Positions 1 to 8,089 of a stretch of DNA of 17,546 bases are shown piece after piece; positions within the stretch are counted from its first letter, which is position 1; every line of letters begins with the position of its first letter. Made by a program: the position numbers and the translations under genes. The notes below the pieces were generated by a model. It was given only the letters and a program-made list of their open reading frames with translations, was not told the DNA's origin and searched no databases. Location of the stretch: the NCBI GenBank assembly GCA_017553665.1, contig JAFZKM010000137.1, positions 1-17,546 of the forward strand. The letters are read 5' to 3'. The stretch is from Lachnospiraceae bacterium. GTDB lineage: Bacteria > Bacillota_A > Clostridia > Lachnospirales > Lachnospiraceae.

Positions 1-46
1 AAAAAAAAGATAAAATGAAAGCAGTATGAACTTGCGGAGACTTGAT

Positions 47-2011
47 ATGACAGAGAGACTAAGAAATCGATATATAGGACAGCTGTATGATTCGGCAGAT
101 GCTCTTTATGAAGCAAATGTGCCTGATCTTACGGAGGAAAAGTTTGCACTTTTTGAGACTGTCGGAAACCGGCTGGAGTATGAGCACGTTTATTTTGAGA
201 GAAGGCGGTTTCTGACTACGTTCGGGTGCACGGTACTGCTTGGGACAAATGAGAGAGAAAGCGATCTGCGTCATGATACACAGGGTGAAAAATACCGTAC
301 GAAACTGGAGCTGATCATAGCCGATATATGTGACGAAGAATGTTGGGCGCTGCCTGCACATGTGAACAGGAAAGACGACCCCGGCTGGCGTATAACCGTT
401 GATCTTTTTGCTGCGGAGACCGCGCAGGCGCTGGCGGAACTGTACGCGGGGCTTAAGGGAGTTCTGCCGGAGCAGTTAAGAAGCAGTATTCGGGCGGAAG
501 TCATGCGCCGTGTGATAGAGCCGTATGCCGCGAAGGAGCCTTATGCCTGGTGGGAACAGTCAGACATGAACTGGAACGCTGTATGCAATGGGAGCATCGG
601 AATGGCGGCGCTCGATCTGCTCGATGACGAGCCGGAGCTGCAGGAGAAATTGGTTCGCAGAGTTCTGGCGAATCTGGAGTTTTTTCTGAATGGATTCGCC
701 GAGGACGGAGCCTGTCTGGAAGGACTCGGGTATTTTACCTACGGGTTTTACTACTACATGGGTTTTATGGATCTGCTGGCGCGGAAAGCTGAGAAAGATG
801 CAGTCTTGAGGGAACTGCTGAATGAAGTAGCTGCGGGTGGCATAAAAAACGAGCGTGAGAATCTGATCCTGAGATCTGTCATGCCGGAAAAGTGTCGGAA
901 GATTGTGGAATTCCAGCAGAAATGCTATTTCCCTTCAGGCCTTTCGGTGAGCTTTTCGGATGGTTCAAAACACGAAAAATATCGCATCGGGCTGACGTGT
1001 AAACTGGCGATGCTTTACGATACGGTGGAAATACCCGATATTTCCTGCGCGGCGAATTTTGATTTCGATCCATGCTACAGGTTTCTGATGGCGTCACGTG
1101 ACCTGATGTGGAGCGAGGAGTATAGCCGGCATGTGTATGATAGTTGTTCTGCGGGCGGAGACCCGGAAGGAGAAACAGATCTGAACCTGAAGGACGAAAG
1201 ATACCGGACTGAAACAGAAGAGCTTGCTGCGACAACTACGGAGAATGGGAGTTATAGAATGTATGTCCTTCCGGCCGCACAGTGGGCTATCTGTCGCGGA
1301 ACGTCCGGCGGAGGTTTTGCGATAAAAGGCGGACATAATGCCGAACCGCACAATCATAACGATGTCGGAAACTTTATTTATGCGCTCGGTGATGAACCGC
1401 TGCTTACGGACCTCGGTGCCGGCGAATACACCGCGCAATATTTTAAGGACGAGACAAGGTATGACTATATCTGCTGCAGTTCTTTGGGGCACAATGTACC
1501 CGTGATCAACGGACGCGGGCAGCAGGCGGGACGTGAATTTGCATGCGGAGAGTTTTCATGTCACGCATTGTGCGATGTACGGCTTTCATTCGCCGGAGCA
1601 TACGGAGAACCTGCCCTGAAACGCCTGACAAGAAGCTTGAAATATGAGCCGGAGACAGAGATACTGACCATTGAGGATGTTTTTGATTCCGAGGGCTGTC
1701 TGATCGAGGAGAATCTGGTTACACAGGGTGATGTGGAGATTGAAAACGGAGCGATATTTATTTACTCCGAAAGTCCGGGGCAAGCGTTTTCCGGTGAGGG
1801 ATACAGGGACATGGAATGCCGGGGCAAGGACGCTGACTACTCGTGTAGAATAATATCAGAAAATGGCTTCCCGGATCTAAAGATAACCGAGGAACTTTTT
1901 ATGAACCACGACGGAAATCCCGAAACAGTAAAGAGGATCACCTGGAAGGCAGCGGATATCAGTCAAACCGGGAAGATTGCCTGCAGATTCAGGATCGAGC
2001 CTGTAAGATGA
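47..2011 (+). CDS. Heparinase II/III-like polysaccharide lyase family protein, cytoplasmic
   Basis: Members of this family cleave uronic acid-containing glycans by beta-elimination; the substrate here cannot be told. Counting from the ATG at 47 (654 aa), an N-terminal alpha/alpha-toroid-like half carries an aromatic, Asn-containing motif WWEQSDMNWN (about 168-177) and EGLGYFTYG (225-233). The C-terminal beta-sandwich half carries the family's histidine-rich signature HNAEPHNHND (430-439). The ATG at 47 is chosen because GGAGA (36-40) sits six bases before it; the in-frame ATG at 26 has no visible ribosome binding site. There is no signal peptide or transmembrane segment, so it probably acts on imported oligosaccharides. 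No partner carbohydrate gene is visible upstream because the window begins here. It could be a lyase-fold protein with another uronide specificity. Family assignment is fairly sure; substrate is unknown. Confidence 0.8.
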   Translation: MTERLRNRYIGQLYDSADALYEANVPDLTEEKFALFETVGNRLEYEHVYFERRRFLTTFGCTVLLGTNERESDLRHDTQGEKYRTKLELIIADICDEECWALPAHVNRKDDPGWRITVDLFAAETAQALAELYAGLKGVLPEQLRSSIRAEVMRRVIEPYAAKEPYAWWEQSDMNWNAVCNGSIGMAALDLLDDEPELQEKLVRRVLANLEFFLNGFAEDGACLEGLGYFTYGFYYYMGFMDLLARKAEKDAVLRELLNEVAAGGIKNERENLILRSVMPEKCRKIVEFQQKCYFPSGLSVSFSDGSKHEKYRIGLTCKLAMLYDTVEIPDISCAANFDFDPCYRFLMASRDLMWSEEYSRHVYDSCSAGGDPEGETDLNLKDERYRTETEELAATTTENGSYRMYVLPAAQWAICRGTSGGGFAIKGGHNAEPHNHNDVGNFIYALGDEPLLTDLGAGEYTAQYFKDETRYDYICCSSLGHNVPVINGRGQQAGREFACGEFSCHALCDVRLSFAGAYGEPALKRLTRSLKYEPETEILTIEDVFDSEGCLIEENLVTQGDVEIENGAIFIYSESPGQAFSGEGYRDMECRGKDADYSCRIISENGFPDLKITEELFMNHDGNPETVKRITWKAADISQTGKIACRFRIEPVR

Positions 2012-2069
2012 TAAACTGAGAAACGGGAAGGGACAACTAAGATTGTTGAAGAAGGAGCAGATTGAAGCC

Positions 2070-2615
2070 ATGGAACTCAAAGAAACCACCATCAAGCGCA
2101 ACGATATATACAACGGCAGGATCCTGAAGGTCCACGTCGACGACGCCGAAACCGCGGACGGAAAACCCTGCAAAAGAGAGGTTGTCGATCATCCGGGCGG
2201 AGTCTGTGTCGCGGCGCTGACAGACAAGGACGAGCTGCTGTTTGTAAGACAGTACAGGTATCCCTATCACGAGGTCTGCCTGGAACTTCCGGCGGGTAAG
2301 CTTGAACCCGGCGAGGATCCTTTTGACGCGATCAAAAGAGAGCTGCGCGAGGAGACCGGGTGTCTCGGAAAGGACTGGGTATTCTGCGGAAATATGTATC
2401 CTTCGCCCGGATATACGAACGAGATCATCAGACTCTGGATCTGCCGTGTGGAAAAAGAGCTCGGCGAACTGGACCTCGATCCCGATGAGGCGATAGAAGT
2501 CGAGAAGATACCGGTAAAAAAAGCGCTCGAGATGGTCATGAATAATGAAATTCCCGACGGAAAAACGCAGATTCTTGTACTTAAAGCCGCGGTTTCCAAT
2601 TTCTTCCATCTTTGA
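2070..2615 (+). CDS. Nudix hydrolase, ADP-ribose/ADP-sugar pyrophosphatase type
   Basis: The protein should hydrolyse ADP-ribose or a similar nucleoside diphosphate sugar to AMP and a sugar phosphate, a cytosolic housekeeping role. The Nudix box GX5EX7REUXEEXGU is complete at about residues 76-98, beginning GKLEPGE and containing RELREETG, where the Glu residues bind the metal. It is preceded by LPAG, typical of the ADP-ribose pyrophosphatase subgroup. Length (181 aa) is normal. The start at 2070 fits the usual family N-terminus, with GGAG at 2054-2057 but a long 12-base spacing. An in-frame TTG at 2043 after AAGGGA (2028-2033) would add nine residues and cannot be excluded. It lies 58 bases (or 31, from the TTG) after the lyase gene and is followed by a fresh promoter, so it is probably the last gene of the upstream transcript. 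A GDP-sugar or NADH substrate is possible. Confidence 0.9.
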   Translation: MELKETTIKRNDIYNGRILKVHVDDAETADGKPCKREVVDHPGGVCVAALTDKDELLFVRQYRYPYHEVCLELPAGKLEPGEDPFDAIKRELREETGCLGKDWVFCGNMYPSPGYTNEIIRLWICRVEKELGELDLDPDEAIEVEKIPVKKALEMVMNNEIPDGKTQILVLKAAVSNFFHL

Positions 2616-2629
2616 AGCAGAATATTACA

Positions 2630-2658
2630 TTGTTTACAAAAATCGTTTTTGCTAGTAT
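2630..2658 (+). promoter_or_regulatory. Promoter for the ABC exporter operon
   Basis: A -35-like TTGTTT (2630-2635) is separated by 17 bases from TAGTAT (2653-2658). A TGC immediately before the -10 box gives an extended -10. It lies just after the Nudix stop codon and about 50 bases before the first ABC gene, whose GGAGA ribosome binding site is at 2701-2705. Assignment is from consensus match only. Confidence 0.6.
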
Positions 2659-2709
2659 GCAAGACAGCAGGATAAGACAGGGCAGCTATTAGAAAAAAAC
2701 GGAGAATGT

Positions 2710-4554
2710 ATGGAAAGTAAAGAAAAGCAATTTCCCAAATCGCGCATGGCGTGGCTTTGGGAGAACATGAAAGGCAGACGGGCTTTGTATGTGATCGCGA
2801 TGTTGGGAACCGTGGTCTACAATACATTGCAGCTCGTTGTGCCTTATTTTTCGGGAAAGATCGTCGATCTGTTCAATGAGATCAACGATACCGGAGACAC
2901 CGTCGCGGCACACAGCAACGAGTTTTACCGCCTCATCATCATGATGATCGCGCTGACGCTGTTCCGCGTAACGGTAGTGTACCTCGACTGTATGGCGTAC
3001 GAGTCCGTATCGCAGTACGCGCTGTTCAGGATCAGGAATTTCCTCTATGACAAGATCCAGCGTCAGGACATGAAATTCTATTCCACCTACCGTACGGGCG
3101 ACCTGATGACGAGAGTCACGGGAGACCTGGACGCCGTAAGGCACAATATCGCGTGGGTTGTCCGCTGCATCGTGGAATCCTTTACCCTGTATACGGCTAC
3201 CGCGATATATTTCTTCATAATGGACTGGAAGCTGGCGATCTCGGTGCTTCTGATCTCGCCGCTGATCTTCGTCATTGTCGTAAAATTCAAGAAGACCGTT
3301 ACGCCCAAGCACCGCGCTCTTCGTGAGAAGCTCGCGGGCATGAACACCTACGCGCAGGAGAATATCTCCGGAAACCGCGTGGTAAAGGCTTTCGCGCGCG
3401 AGGACTATGAGATCGCGAAGTTTGACACCGCGAACACCGATTTTAGGGATACCAACATCGATACGCATTACACCTGGCTGAAGTACTTCCCTTATGTGGA
3501 GACCGTGGCTGACGCGCTTCCCGTGATCCTGCTGCTCGTGGGCGGTCTGTTTATCATCAAAGGCCAGATCACGATGGGCGAATACGTGTCGTTCTCGGGC
3601 CTTATCTGGGCGATCTGCAACCCGATGCGCCAGATGGGCAATATCATGAACGAGTTTCAGCGTTTCTCTGCCGCTTCGGCGAAGGTCATGGAGATCTACT
3701 ACTCCGAGGCTGAGATCGTGGACGCGCCCGACGCAATCGCTCATCCCGGACGCTTCAGGGGCGAGGTCGTATTCGATCATGTAAGCTTCAAATATGAGGA
3801 CGGCAAGCTGCCGGTTCTGAAGGACGTTTCATTTACCGCGCATCCGGGTGAGACCGTGGCGATCATCGGTGAGACCGGCTGCGGCAAGACCTCACTGATC
3901 CAGATGATCCCCCGTTTCTATGAGCCGAATTCCGGCACGATCACGGTCGACGGCGTAAATGTAAACAAATATAAACTCGAGGATCTGCGCAAGAACATCG
4001 GTCTTGCGACTCAGGACGTTCTGCTCTACTCGGATACGATCGAGGGCAATATCGCATACGGCGTTTCGCATCTGACCGCCAATGAAGTGGTCAAGTTCGC
4101 GAGAGCCTCGGCAGCCGAGGAATTCATCCTGAAGATGCCTGAGGGCTATGATACGATCGTCGGAGAACGCGGAGTGGGCCTTTCGGGCGGACAGAAGCAG
4201 CGTATCTCGCTGGCCCGCGCGCTCGCCATCGAGCCTTCGATCCTGATCCTTGACGATACGACTTCCGCGGTCGATATGGAGACCGAGAAGCATATTCAGC
4301 ACAGCCTGCGCGACCTGGAATTCAGCTGCACGAAGATCATCATTGCGCAGAGGATATCTACCACGAAATTTGCGGACAATATCCTTGTCCTGAAGGATGG
4401 CAGCATCATCGAGGAAGGCACGCACGAGGAGCTGATCAAAAAGGGCGGCTACTATAGCGAGCTGGTCAAGCTTCAGGTCGGCGACATTACCGAAGCCGTC
4501 GGAGCTTTACCCGCAGATGCTTCGAAAAAGGAAGGAGGTGCTGTAAATGGCTGA
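2710..4554 (+). CDS. Heterodimeric ABC exporter, subunit A (TMD-NBD, degenerate catalytic residues)
   Basis: A type IV ABC exporter half-transporter of 614 aa: six predicted membrane helices in roughly the first 320 residues, then a nucleotide-binding domain. Walker A is GETGCGKT (387-394) and the signature LSGGQ (491-495) is intact. The residue after the Walker B Asp515 is Asp516 instead of the catalytic Glu, and the switch His is replaced by Gln547 (IAQR). These are the changes expected in the non-hydrolysing site of heterodimeric exporters such as TM287/288, BmrCD or LmrCD. Its stop codon overlaps the next gene by eight bases, so the two subunits are translationally coupled. The exported substrate (drug, lipid or peptide) cannot be read from the sequence. 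GGAGA lies four bases before the ATG. Confidence 0.95.
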   Translation: MESKEKQFPKSRMAWLWENMKGRRALYVIAMLGTVVYNTLQLVVPYFSGKIVDLFNEINDTGDTVAAHSNEFYRLIIMMIALTLFRVTVVYLDCMAYESVSQYALFRIRNFLYDKIQRQDMKFYSTYRTGDLMTRVTGDLDAVRHNIAWVVRCIVESFTLYTATAIYFFIMDWKLAISVLLISPLIFVIVVKFKKTVTPKHRALREKLAGMNTYAQENISGNRVVKAFAREDYEIAKFDTANTDFRDTNIDTHYTWLKYFPYVETVADALPVILLLVGGLFIIKGQITMGEYVSFSGLIWAICNPMRQMGNIMNEFQRFSAASAKVMEIYYSEAEIVDAPDAIAHPGRFRGEVVFDHVSFKYEDGKLPVLKDVSFTAHPGETVAIIGETGCGKTSLIQMIPRFYEPNSGTITVDGVNVNKYKLEDLRKNIGLATQDVLLYSDTIEGNIAYGVSHLTANEVVKFARASAAEEFILKMPEGYDTIVGERGVGLSGGQKQRISLARALAIEPSILILDDTTSAVDMETEKHIQHSLRDLEFSCTKIIIAQRISTTKFADNILVLKDGSIIEEGTHEELIKKGGYYSELVKLQVGDITEAVGALPADASKKEGGAVNG

Positions 4555-6328
4555 GAGAAATACTTACCGCAAGGATGAACAGCTCGACGAGCCGTTTAAT
4601 ATCAGGCACCTGCTCCTTGCTTCCGCATACATAAAAAAATACATCAAAAAGATGGGTCTCGCGATCCTGTTCTCGGGTCTGGCCGGAGTGTCGGTGCTTT
4701 TCGCTCCGCTCCTGGTGCAGAAGGCGCTTGATGAAGCGATCCCCGCGAAGAATGTCAAGTATCTCGTCGGACTCGCGCTGCTTACCGTTTTGTTTTACGT
4801 GCTGAGCGTCATTTTCGCGATGCTCCGTTCAAAGATAATGGTCAAGGTCTCGCAGTATATCATTTACGATATCCGAAAAGACCTGTTCGCTCACCTGCAG
4901 AAGCTCAGCTTCAAATATTACGACGACCGTCCTCACGGCAAGATCCTGATCCGTGTCGTAAACTATGTCAATTCGGTTTCGGATATGCTCTCGAACGGAC
5001 TGATCAACGTCATTCTTGAGATGCTGAACCTGATCTTCATCGTCATCTTCATGATGATCACAGATGTCCAGATGTCGCTGGTAGTAATGTGCGGCGTGCC
5101 CGTGCTCGCGGTATTCATGCTGGTCATGAAGAACAAGCAGCGCAAGGCGTGGCGTATGGTCTCAAACAAGAATTCAAACCTGAACGCTTATCTTCAGGAG
5201 AATATCGTCGGTGCGCGCATTACGCAGATATTCGCGCGTGAGAACGAGAACGCTGAGATCTTCTCCGGGCTGGCCGGCGACTGCCGCAAGACCTGGATGA
5301 AGGCTGTCAGCTATAATAACGCGATCTGGCCCGGAATCGACACGATCTCGGTATTCATCAGAGCCGCGATCTACATTTTCGGCATGATCGTATTCGCCTC
5401 GGGAGGCAAGACCGTCGGCGTGATCATCGCGATCTCGAGCTACGCGGCGCGATTCTGGCAGCCGATCATGAACCTCGGAAATATCTTCAACAACGTTGTC
5501 AACAACATGGCTTATCTTGAGCGCATTTTCGAGACAATGAACGAGAAAGTGGAGGTCGATGATGCTCCGGACGCTGTGGAAATGCAGCCGATCACGGGCA
5601 AGGTCGAGTTCGAGAACGTAAGCTTTTCGTACGATGAAAGCAAGGAAGTCCTGCATAATGTTTCGTTCACGGTAGAGCCCGGAATGAGTGTGGCGCTCGT
5701 CGGACCGACCGGCGCCGGCAAGAGCACGATCGTAAACCTGATCTCGCGTTTCTACAATGTCGAGAGCGGAAGAGTGCTGATCGACGGGCAGGATATCTCG
5801 AAGGTAACGCTGCACTCGCTGCGCTCGCAGATGGGCATAATGATGCAGGACAGCTTCATTTTCTCGGGCACGATCAAGGACAATATCCTCTACGGCAAGC
5901 TTGACGCTACAGATGAAGAGATCAGAAAAGCCAGCGAGAAGGTATGCGCGGATTCGTTCATCAGCAGGATGCCCGACGGCTACGATACAGAGGTTAAGGA
6001 GCGCGGCTCGCTCCTCAGCCAGGGCCAGAAGCAGCTGATCTCGTTCGCGAGAACACTGCTTTCGGATCCTTCGATCCTGATACTCGACGAAGCAACCTCG
6101 AGCATAGACGTGCAGACCGAAAAAGCGCTGCAGCAGGGTCTCAACACGATGCTCCGGGGACGCACCTCGTTCATCATCGCGCACAGACTCTCGACCATCC
6201 GCAACTGCGACCTGATCATGTATATCGATGACGGCGGCATCATGGAGGCCGGAACGCACGAAGAACTGATGGCGAGGGGCGGCGCTTACTACCACCTGTA
6301 TACCGCGCAGTTGGAAGACATTGCGTAA
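4547..6328 (+). CDS. Heterodimeric ABC exporter, subunit B (TMD-NBD, catalytic site intact, signature degenerate)
   Basis: The partner half-transporter, 593 aa, with the same TMD-NBD layout. Walker A is GPTGAGKS (386-393), Walker B ends in Asp514 with catalytic Glu515, and the switch His546 (IAHRLST) is present, so this chain supplies a competent ATPase core. Its signature is LSQGQ (490-494) instead of LSGGQ. Because a signature motif completes the partner's ATP site, this substitution and the Asp/Gln changes in subunit A fall in the same composite site, leaving one active and one degenerate site. A strong AAGGAGG (4532-4538), eight bases before the ATG, lies within the end of the first gene. 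Placement in the bacterial multidrug/lipid exporter group is secure; substrate is unknown. Confidence 0.95.
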   Translation: MAERNTYRKDEQLDEPFNIRHLLLASAYIKKYIKKMGLAILFSGLAGVSVLFAPLLVQKALDEAIPAKNVKYLVGLALLTVLFYVLSVIFAMLRSKIMVKVSQYIIYDIRKDLFAHLQKLSFKYYDDRPHGKILIRVVNYVNSVSDMLSNGLINVILEMLNLIFIVIFMMITDVQMSLVVMCGVPVLAVFMLVMKNKQRKAWRMVSNKNSNLNAYLQENIVGARITQIFARENENAEIFSGLAGDCRKTWMKAVSYNNAIWPGIDTISVFIRAAIYIFGMIVFASGGKTVGVIIAISSYAARFWQPIMNLGNIFNNVVNNMAYLERIFETMNEKVEVDDAPDAVEMQPITGKVEFENVSFSYDESKEVLHNVSFTVEPGMSVALVGPTGAGKSTIVNLISRFYNVESGRVLIDGQDISKVTLHSLRSQMGIMMQDSFIFSGTIKDNILYGKLDATDEEIRKASEKVCADSFISRMPDGYDTEVKERGSLLSQGQKQLISFARTLLSDPSILILDEATSSIDVQTEKALQQGLNTMLRGRTSFIIAHRLSTIRNCDLIMYIDDGGIMEAGTHEELMARGGAYYHLYTAQLEDIA

Positions 6329-6337
6329 ATAGCGAAT

Positions 6338-6450
6338 TAACCCGACAGCACACGAAGTGTGCGTATATACAAAAAGGTGACGCACACGAAAGCTTGCTTT
6401 CAGTGTGGTCACCTTTTGTATAAGCAGTCGTCAGACTGCGTGTCGGGTTA
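6338..6450. repeat. Multi-hairpin inverted-repeat element (four-way-junction shape)
   Basis: An outer perfect 10-bp inverted repeat, TAACCCGACA (6338-6347) against TGTCGGGTTA (6441-6450), encloses three hairpins in a row. The first is GCACAC-GAA-GTGTGC (6348-6362). The second is long: TATACAAAAAGGTGAC (6366-6381) pairs with 6408-6422 with one bulged A, and is topped by CACAC/GTGTG and GAAAGCTTGCTTTC. The third is GCAGTC-GTCA-GACTGC (6424-6439). The word GCACACGAA occurs twice, at 6348 and 6382. It starts ten bases after the ABC stop codon and may also end that transcript, although no T-run follows. I see no target-site duplication. A dispersed REP/MITE-like unit or a structured RNA are both possible. 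Confidence 0.75.
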
Positions 6451-6462
6451 TGAGCAAACCGA

Positions 6463-6488
6463 AATCGAGCGAGCTTGCTCGCGAGATT
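6463..6488. repeat. Palindrome ending next to the GH130 ribosome binding site
   Basis: AATC-GA-GCGAGC-TT-GCTCGC-GA-GATT (6463-6488) is an inverted repeat with a symmetrical GA/GA mismatch. Its core AGCTTGCT is the same as the tip of the long hairpin in the neighbouring element. It ends four bases before GGAGG (6493-6497), which serves the GH130 start at 6506, so folding in RNA could influence translation. Origin as part of a repeated insertion unit is inferred from the shared core. Confidence 0.55.
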
Positions 6489-6505
6489 GCATGGAGGTAT
6501 TTTTT

Positions 6506-7504
6506 ATGGGGAAGATGTATCCGGAGTTAAGATCCAGCAGTGTGATCAGGAGATATAACGGCGGAGAACCGGTGTTGTCAAAAAAAGACATCCCGTATGA
6601 CGCGGAATGCATTTTCAATGCGGGGGTGGCGAAGTACCGTGGCCGCTATGTGATGGTGTTTCGCAACGATCACGGGTTTGACGGGAAAAGCAGCTTTGAA
6701 AAATGCGATATAGGAATTGCTTTTTCGGATGACGGAATACACTGGGAGGTGCAGGATAAGCCGTTCATGACGGTGGAAGATATGCATGATCCCGAGATCA
6801 CGAGAGTCTATGATCCGCGGCTTACGGTGATAGAAGACCGATGCTATATGTGCTTTGCGGTCGATACAAAACACGGGATCCGCGGCGGGATTGGTGTGAC
6901 CGATGATTTCACGAGCCTGGAGGTCCTGTCTCTTACCGTGCCCGATAACCGTAACATGGTCCTGTTCCCCGAGAAGATCGATGGAAAATATGTGCGGCTG
7001 GAGAGGCCCTTCCCGGTATATTCGAGAGGCGGCAAGGACCGCTTTGATATATGGATGTCAAAGTCTCCGGACCTGAAATACTGGGGTGAGTCGGAACTGA
7101 TTCTGGGTGTGGAAGACGTGCCCTTCGCGAATGACAAGATCGGCCCCGGAGCGCCTCCTGTAAAGACCGATGCCGGGTGGCTGACGATCTTCCACACGGT
7201 CGATATTGACAGCACCAGAGGCAAGAACGGCTGGGAAGAGAAATGGCAGAAGCGCTACTGCGCAGGTGTCATGCTGCTTGACCTTAATGACCCTTCGAAG
7301 GTCATCGGCCTGTATAAAGAGCCGCTGATCGCGCCCGAGACCGAATATGAGACCGAAGGCGGATTCCGCACGAACGTGATCTTCCCCGGAGCCGTGATCG
7401 CCGAAGATGACGGCAGCGTGAAGATTTATTACGGCGCGTCGGACACGGTCGAATGCCTGGCGACGGCGGAGGTGAAAGACTTGGTTGCTCTCTGTAAGAA
7501 TTGA
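6506..7504 (+). CDS. GH130 glycoside phosphorylase, probably beta-mannoside specific
   Basis: GH130 enzymes phosphorolyse beta-mannosides (mannosyl-glucose, beta-1,4-mannooligosaccharides), releasing mannose 1-phosphate; some members are hydrolases. The 332-aa protein has the five-bladed propeller hallmarks: IFNAG (37-40 region), YDPR with the probable general-acid Asp103, IWMSKSPDLKYW near 182-193, KIGPGAPP (211-218), NVIFPGAV (290-297) and YYGASDT (308-314). The start at 6506 has GGAGG eight bases upstream. The frame is open back to 6359, but that extension is only a read-through of the inverted repeats. No signal peptide is visible, so it is cytoplasmic. Its stop lies inside the palindrome that begins the next gene. 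With the nearby GH27 it suggests intracellular galactomannan-oligosaccharide breakdown. Family is confident, exact linkage is not. Confidence 0.88.
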   Translation: MGKMYPELRSSSVIRRYNGGEPVLSKKDIPYDAECIFNAGVAKYRGRYVMVFRNDHGFDGKSSFEKCDIGIAFSDDGIHWEVQDKPFMTVEDMHDPEITRVYDPRLTVIEDRCYMCFAVDTKHGIRGGIGVTDDFTSLEVLSLTVPDNRNMVLFPEKIDGKYVRLERPFPVYSRGGKDRFDIWMSKSPDLKYWGESELILGVEDVPFANDKIGPGAPPVKTDAGWLTIFHTVDIDSTRGKNGWEEKWQKRYCAGVMLLDLNDPSKVIGLYKEPLIAPETEYETEGGFRTNVIFPGAVIAEDDGSVKIYYGASDTVECLATAEVKDLVALCKN

Positions 7505-7534
7505 CATTTACACGAAATCGTGTTATTGTCAATT
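7499..7534 (+). promoter_or_regulatory. Promoter embedded in a 36-bp inverted repeat (candidate operator) for the MNT gene
   Basis: AATTGACA-TTT-ACACGA-AA-TCGTGT-TAT-TGTCAATT is an inverted repeat with one 3x3 mismatch. Within it a consensus -35 TTGACA (7501-7506) is followed after 17 bases by TATTGT (7524-7529), preceded by TGT, an extended -10. Transcription would begin close to the GGAGG at 7536-7540, giving a very short leader. The arrangement suits autoregulation by the HTH-containing product. It might instead act as an RNA hairpin at the end of the GH130 transcript. Confidence 0.55.
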
Positions 7535-7546
7535 TGGAGGTGGGTC

Positions 7547-8089
7547 ATGTCGGATTTCTATACACTTATGGAATATGCCAAAAGGATCGGTAAAGACCCG
7601 GGGAATATCAGACGTATGCTCGGAAAAGGGCTGATCAATGGCGAAAAAGTTGGCAATCAGTGGCTGATACCAAAGGATGCCGAATACCCAGAAGATGCAC
7701 GGATTAAGTCCGGGAAGTATAAGAATTGGAGAAAACGGGCGACGATTAACAACAGTACACCGCATCTCCTTGCTAAATTGAAAGAGATGAGTTTGATGCT
7801 CAGTGAGGTATACGGAGATTGTCTGGAGTCTGTAATTCTGTATGGATCTTATGCAAGAGGCGAACAGGAATCGGATTCGGATGTGGATATTGCTGTGATC
7901 TTAAAAGATGAAGAAGATGAAAGATTACACTCTGCCATGATAGATGTAGTAGTTGAATACGAACTTGAACTGGAAGTTGTATTGTCAGTTGTTCCGATTC
8001 AGTACGATAACTATCTTACATGGAGGCGGATTTTGCCCTTCTATAAGAACATTGATCGGGAGGGCATAGTGATTTGGAAGGCAGCGTAA
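7547..8089 (+). CDS. HTH-MNT nucleotidyltransferase, antitoxin-like (MntA family)
   Basis: A two-domain protein of 180 aa. Residues 1-45 resemble an excisionase/MerR-type helix-turn-helix (YAKRIGKDPGNIRRMLGKG, then NQWLIPKDAEYP, a common end for that fold). Residues 75-180 form a minimal nucleotidyltransferase with the motif GSX10DXD complete: Gly100-Ser101, Asp112 and Asp114 (start GSYARGE). In known MntA-HepT pairs the MNT protein neutralises the HEPN RNase by adenylylating it. Here the DNA-binding domain could also make it the repressor of its own promoter. GGAGG (7536-7540) six bases upstream fixes the start at 7547. The gene is visibly more A+T-rich than its neighbours, suggesting acquisition. 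It overlaps a short HEPN remnant. A stand-alone nucleotidyltransferase with another target is possible. Confidence 0.82.
   Translation: MSDFYTLMEYAKRIGKDPGNIRRMLGKGLINGEKVGNQWLIPKDAEYPEDARIKSGKYKNWRKRATINNSTPHLLAKLKEMSLMLSEVYGDCLESVILYGSYARGEQESDSDVDIAVILKDEEDERLHSAMIDVVVEYELELEVVLSVVPIQYDNYLTWRRILPFYKNIDREGIVIWKAA

Noticed and set aside
2037..2609. Minus-strand frame of 190 codons exactly opposite the Nudix gene
   Set aside because: Mirror image of a gene with a complete Nudix box; no recognisable motif of its own.
5174..6412. Long minus-strand open frame (412 codons) opposite the second ABC gene, and similar ones at 2689-3780 and 14686-15633
   Set aside because: The plus strand encodes full, motif-bearing proteins there; the antisense frames have no domains or ribosome binding sites and follow from GC-rich codon bias.
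6338..6450. tRNA or CRISPR interpretation of the multi-hairpin element
   Set aside because: Stem lengths and loops do not fit a tRNA (no anticodon or T-loop sequence) and there are no regularly spaced identical repeats.
6359..6505. N-terminal 49-codon extension of the GH130 frame
   Set aside because: It reads through inverted repeats and has no start signal, whereas GGAGG and ATG 6506 fit the family N-terminus.
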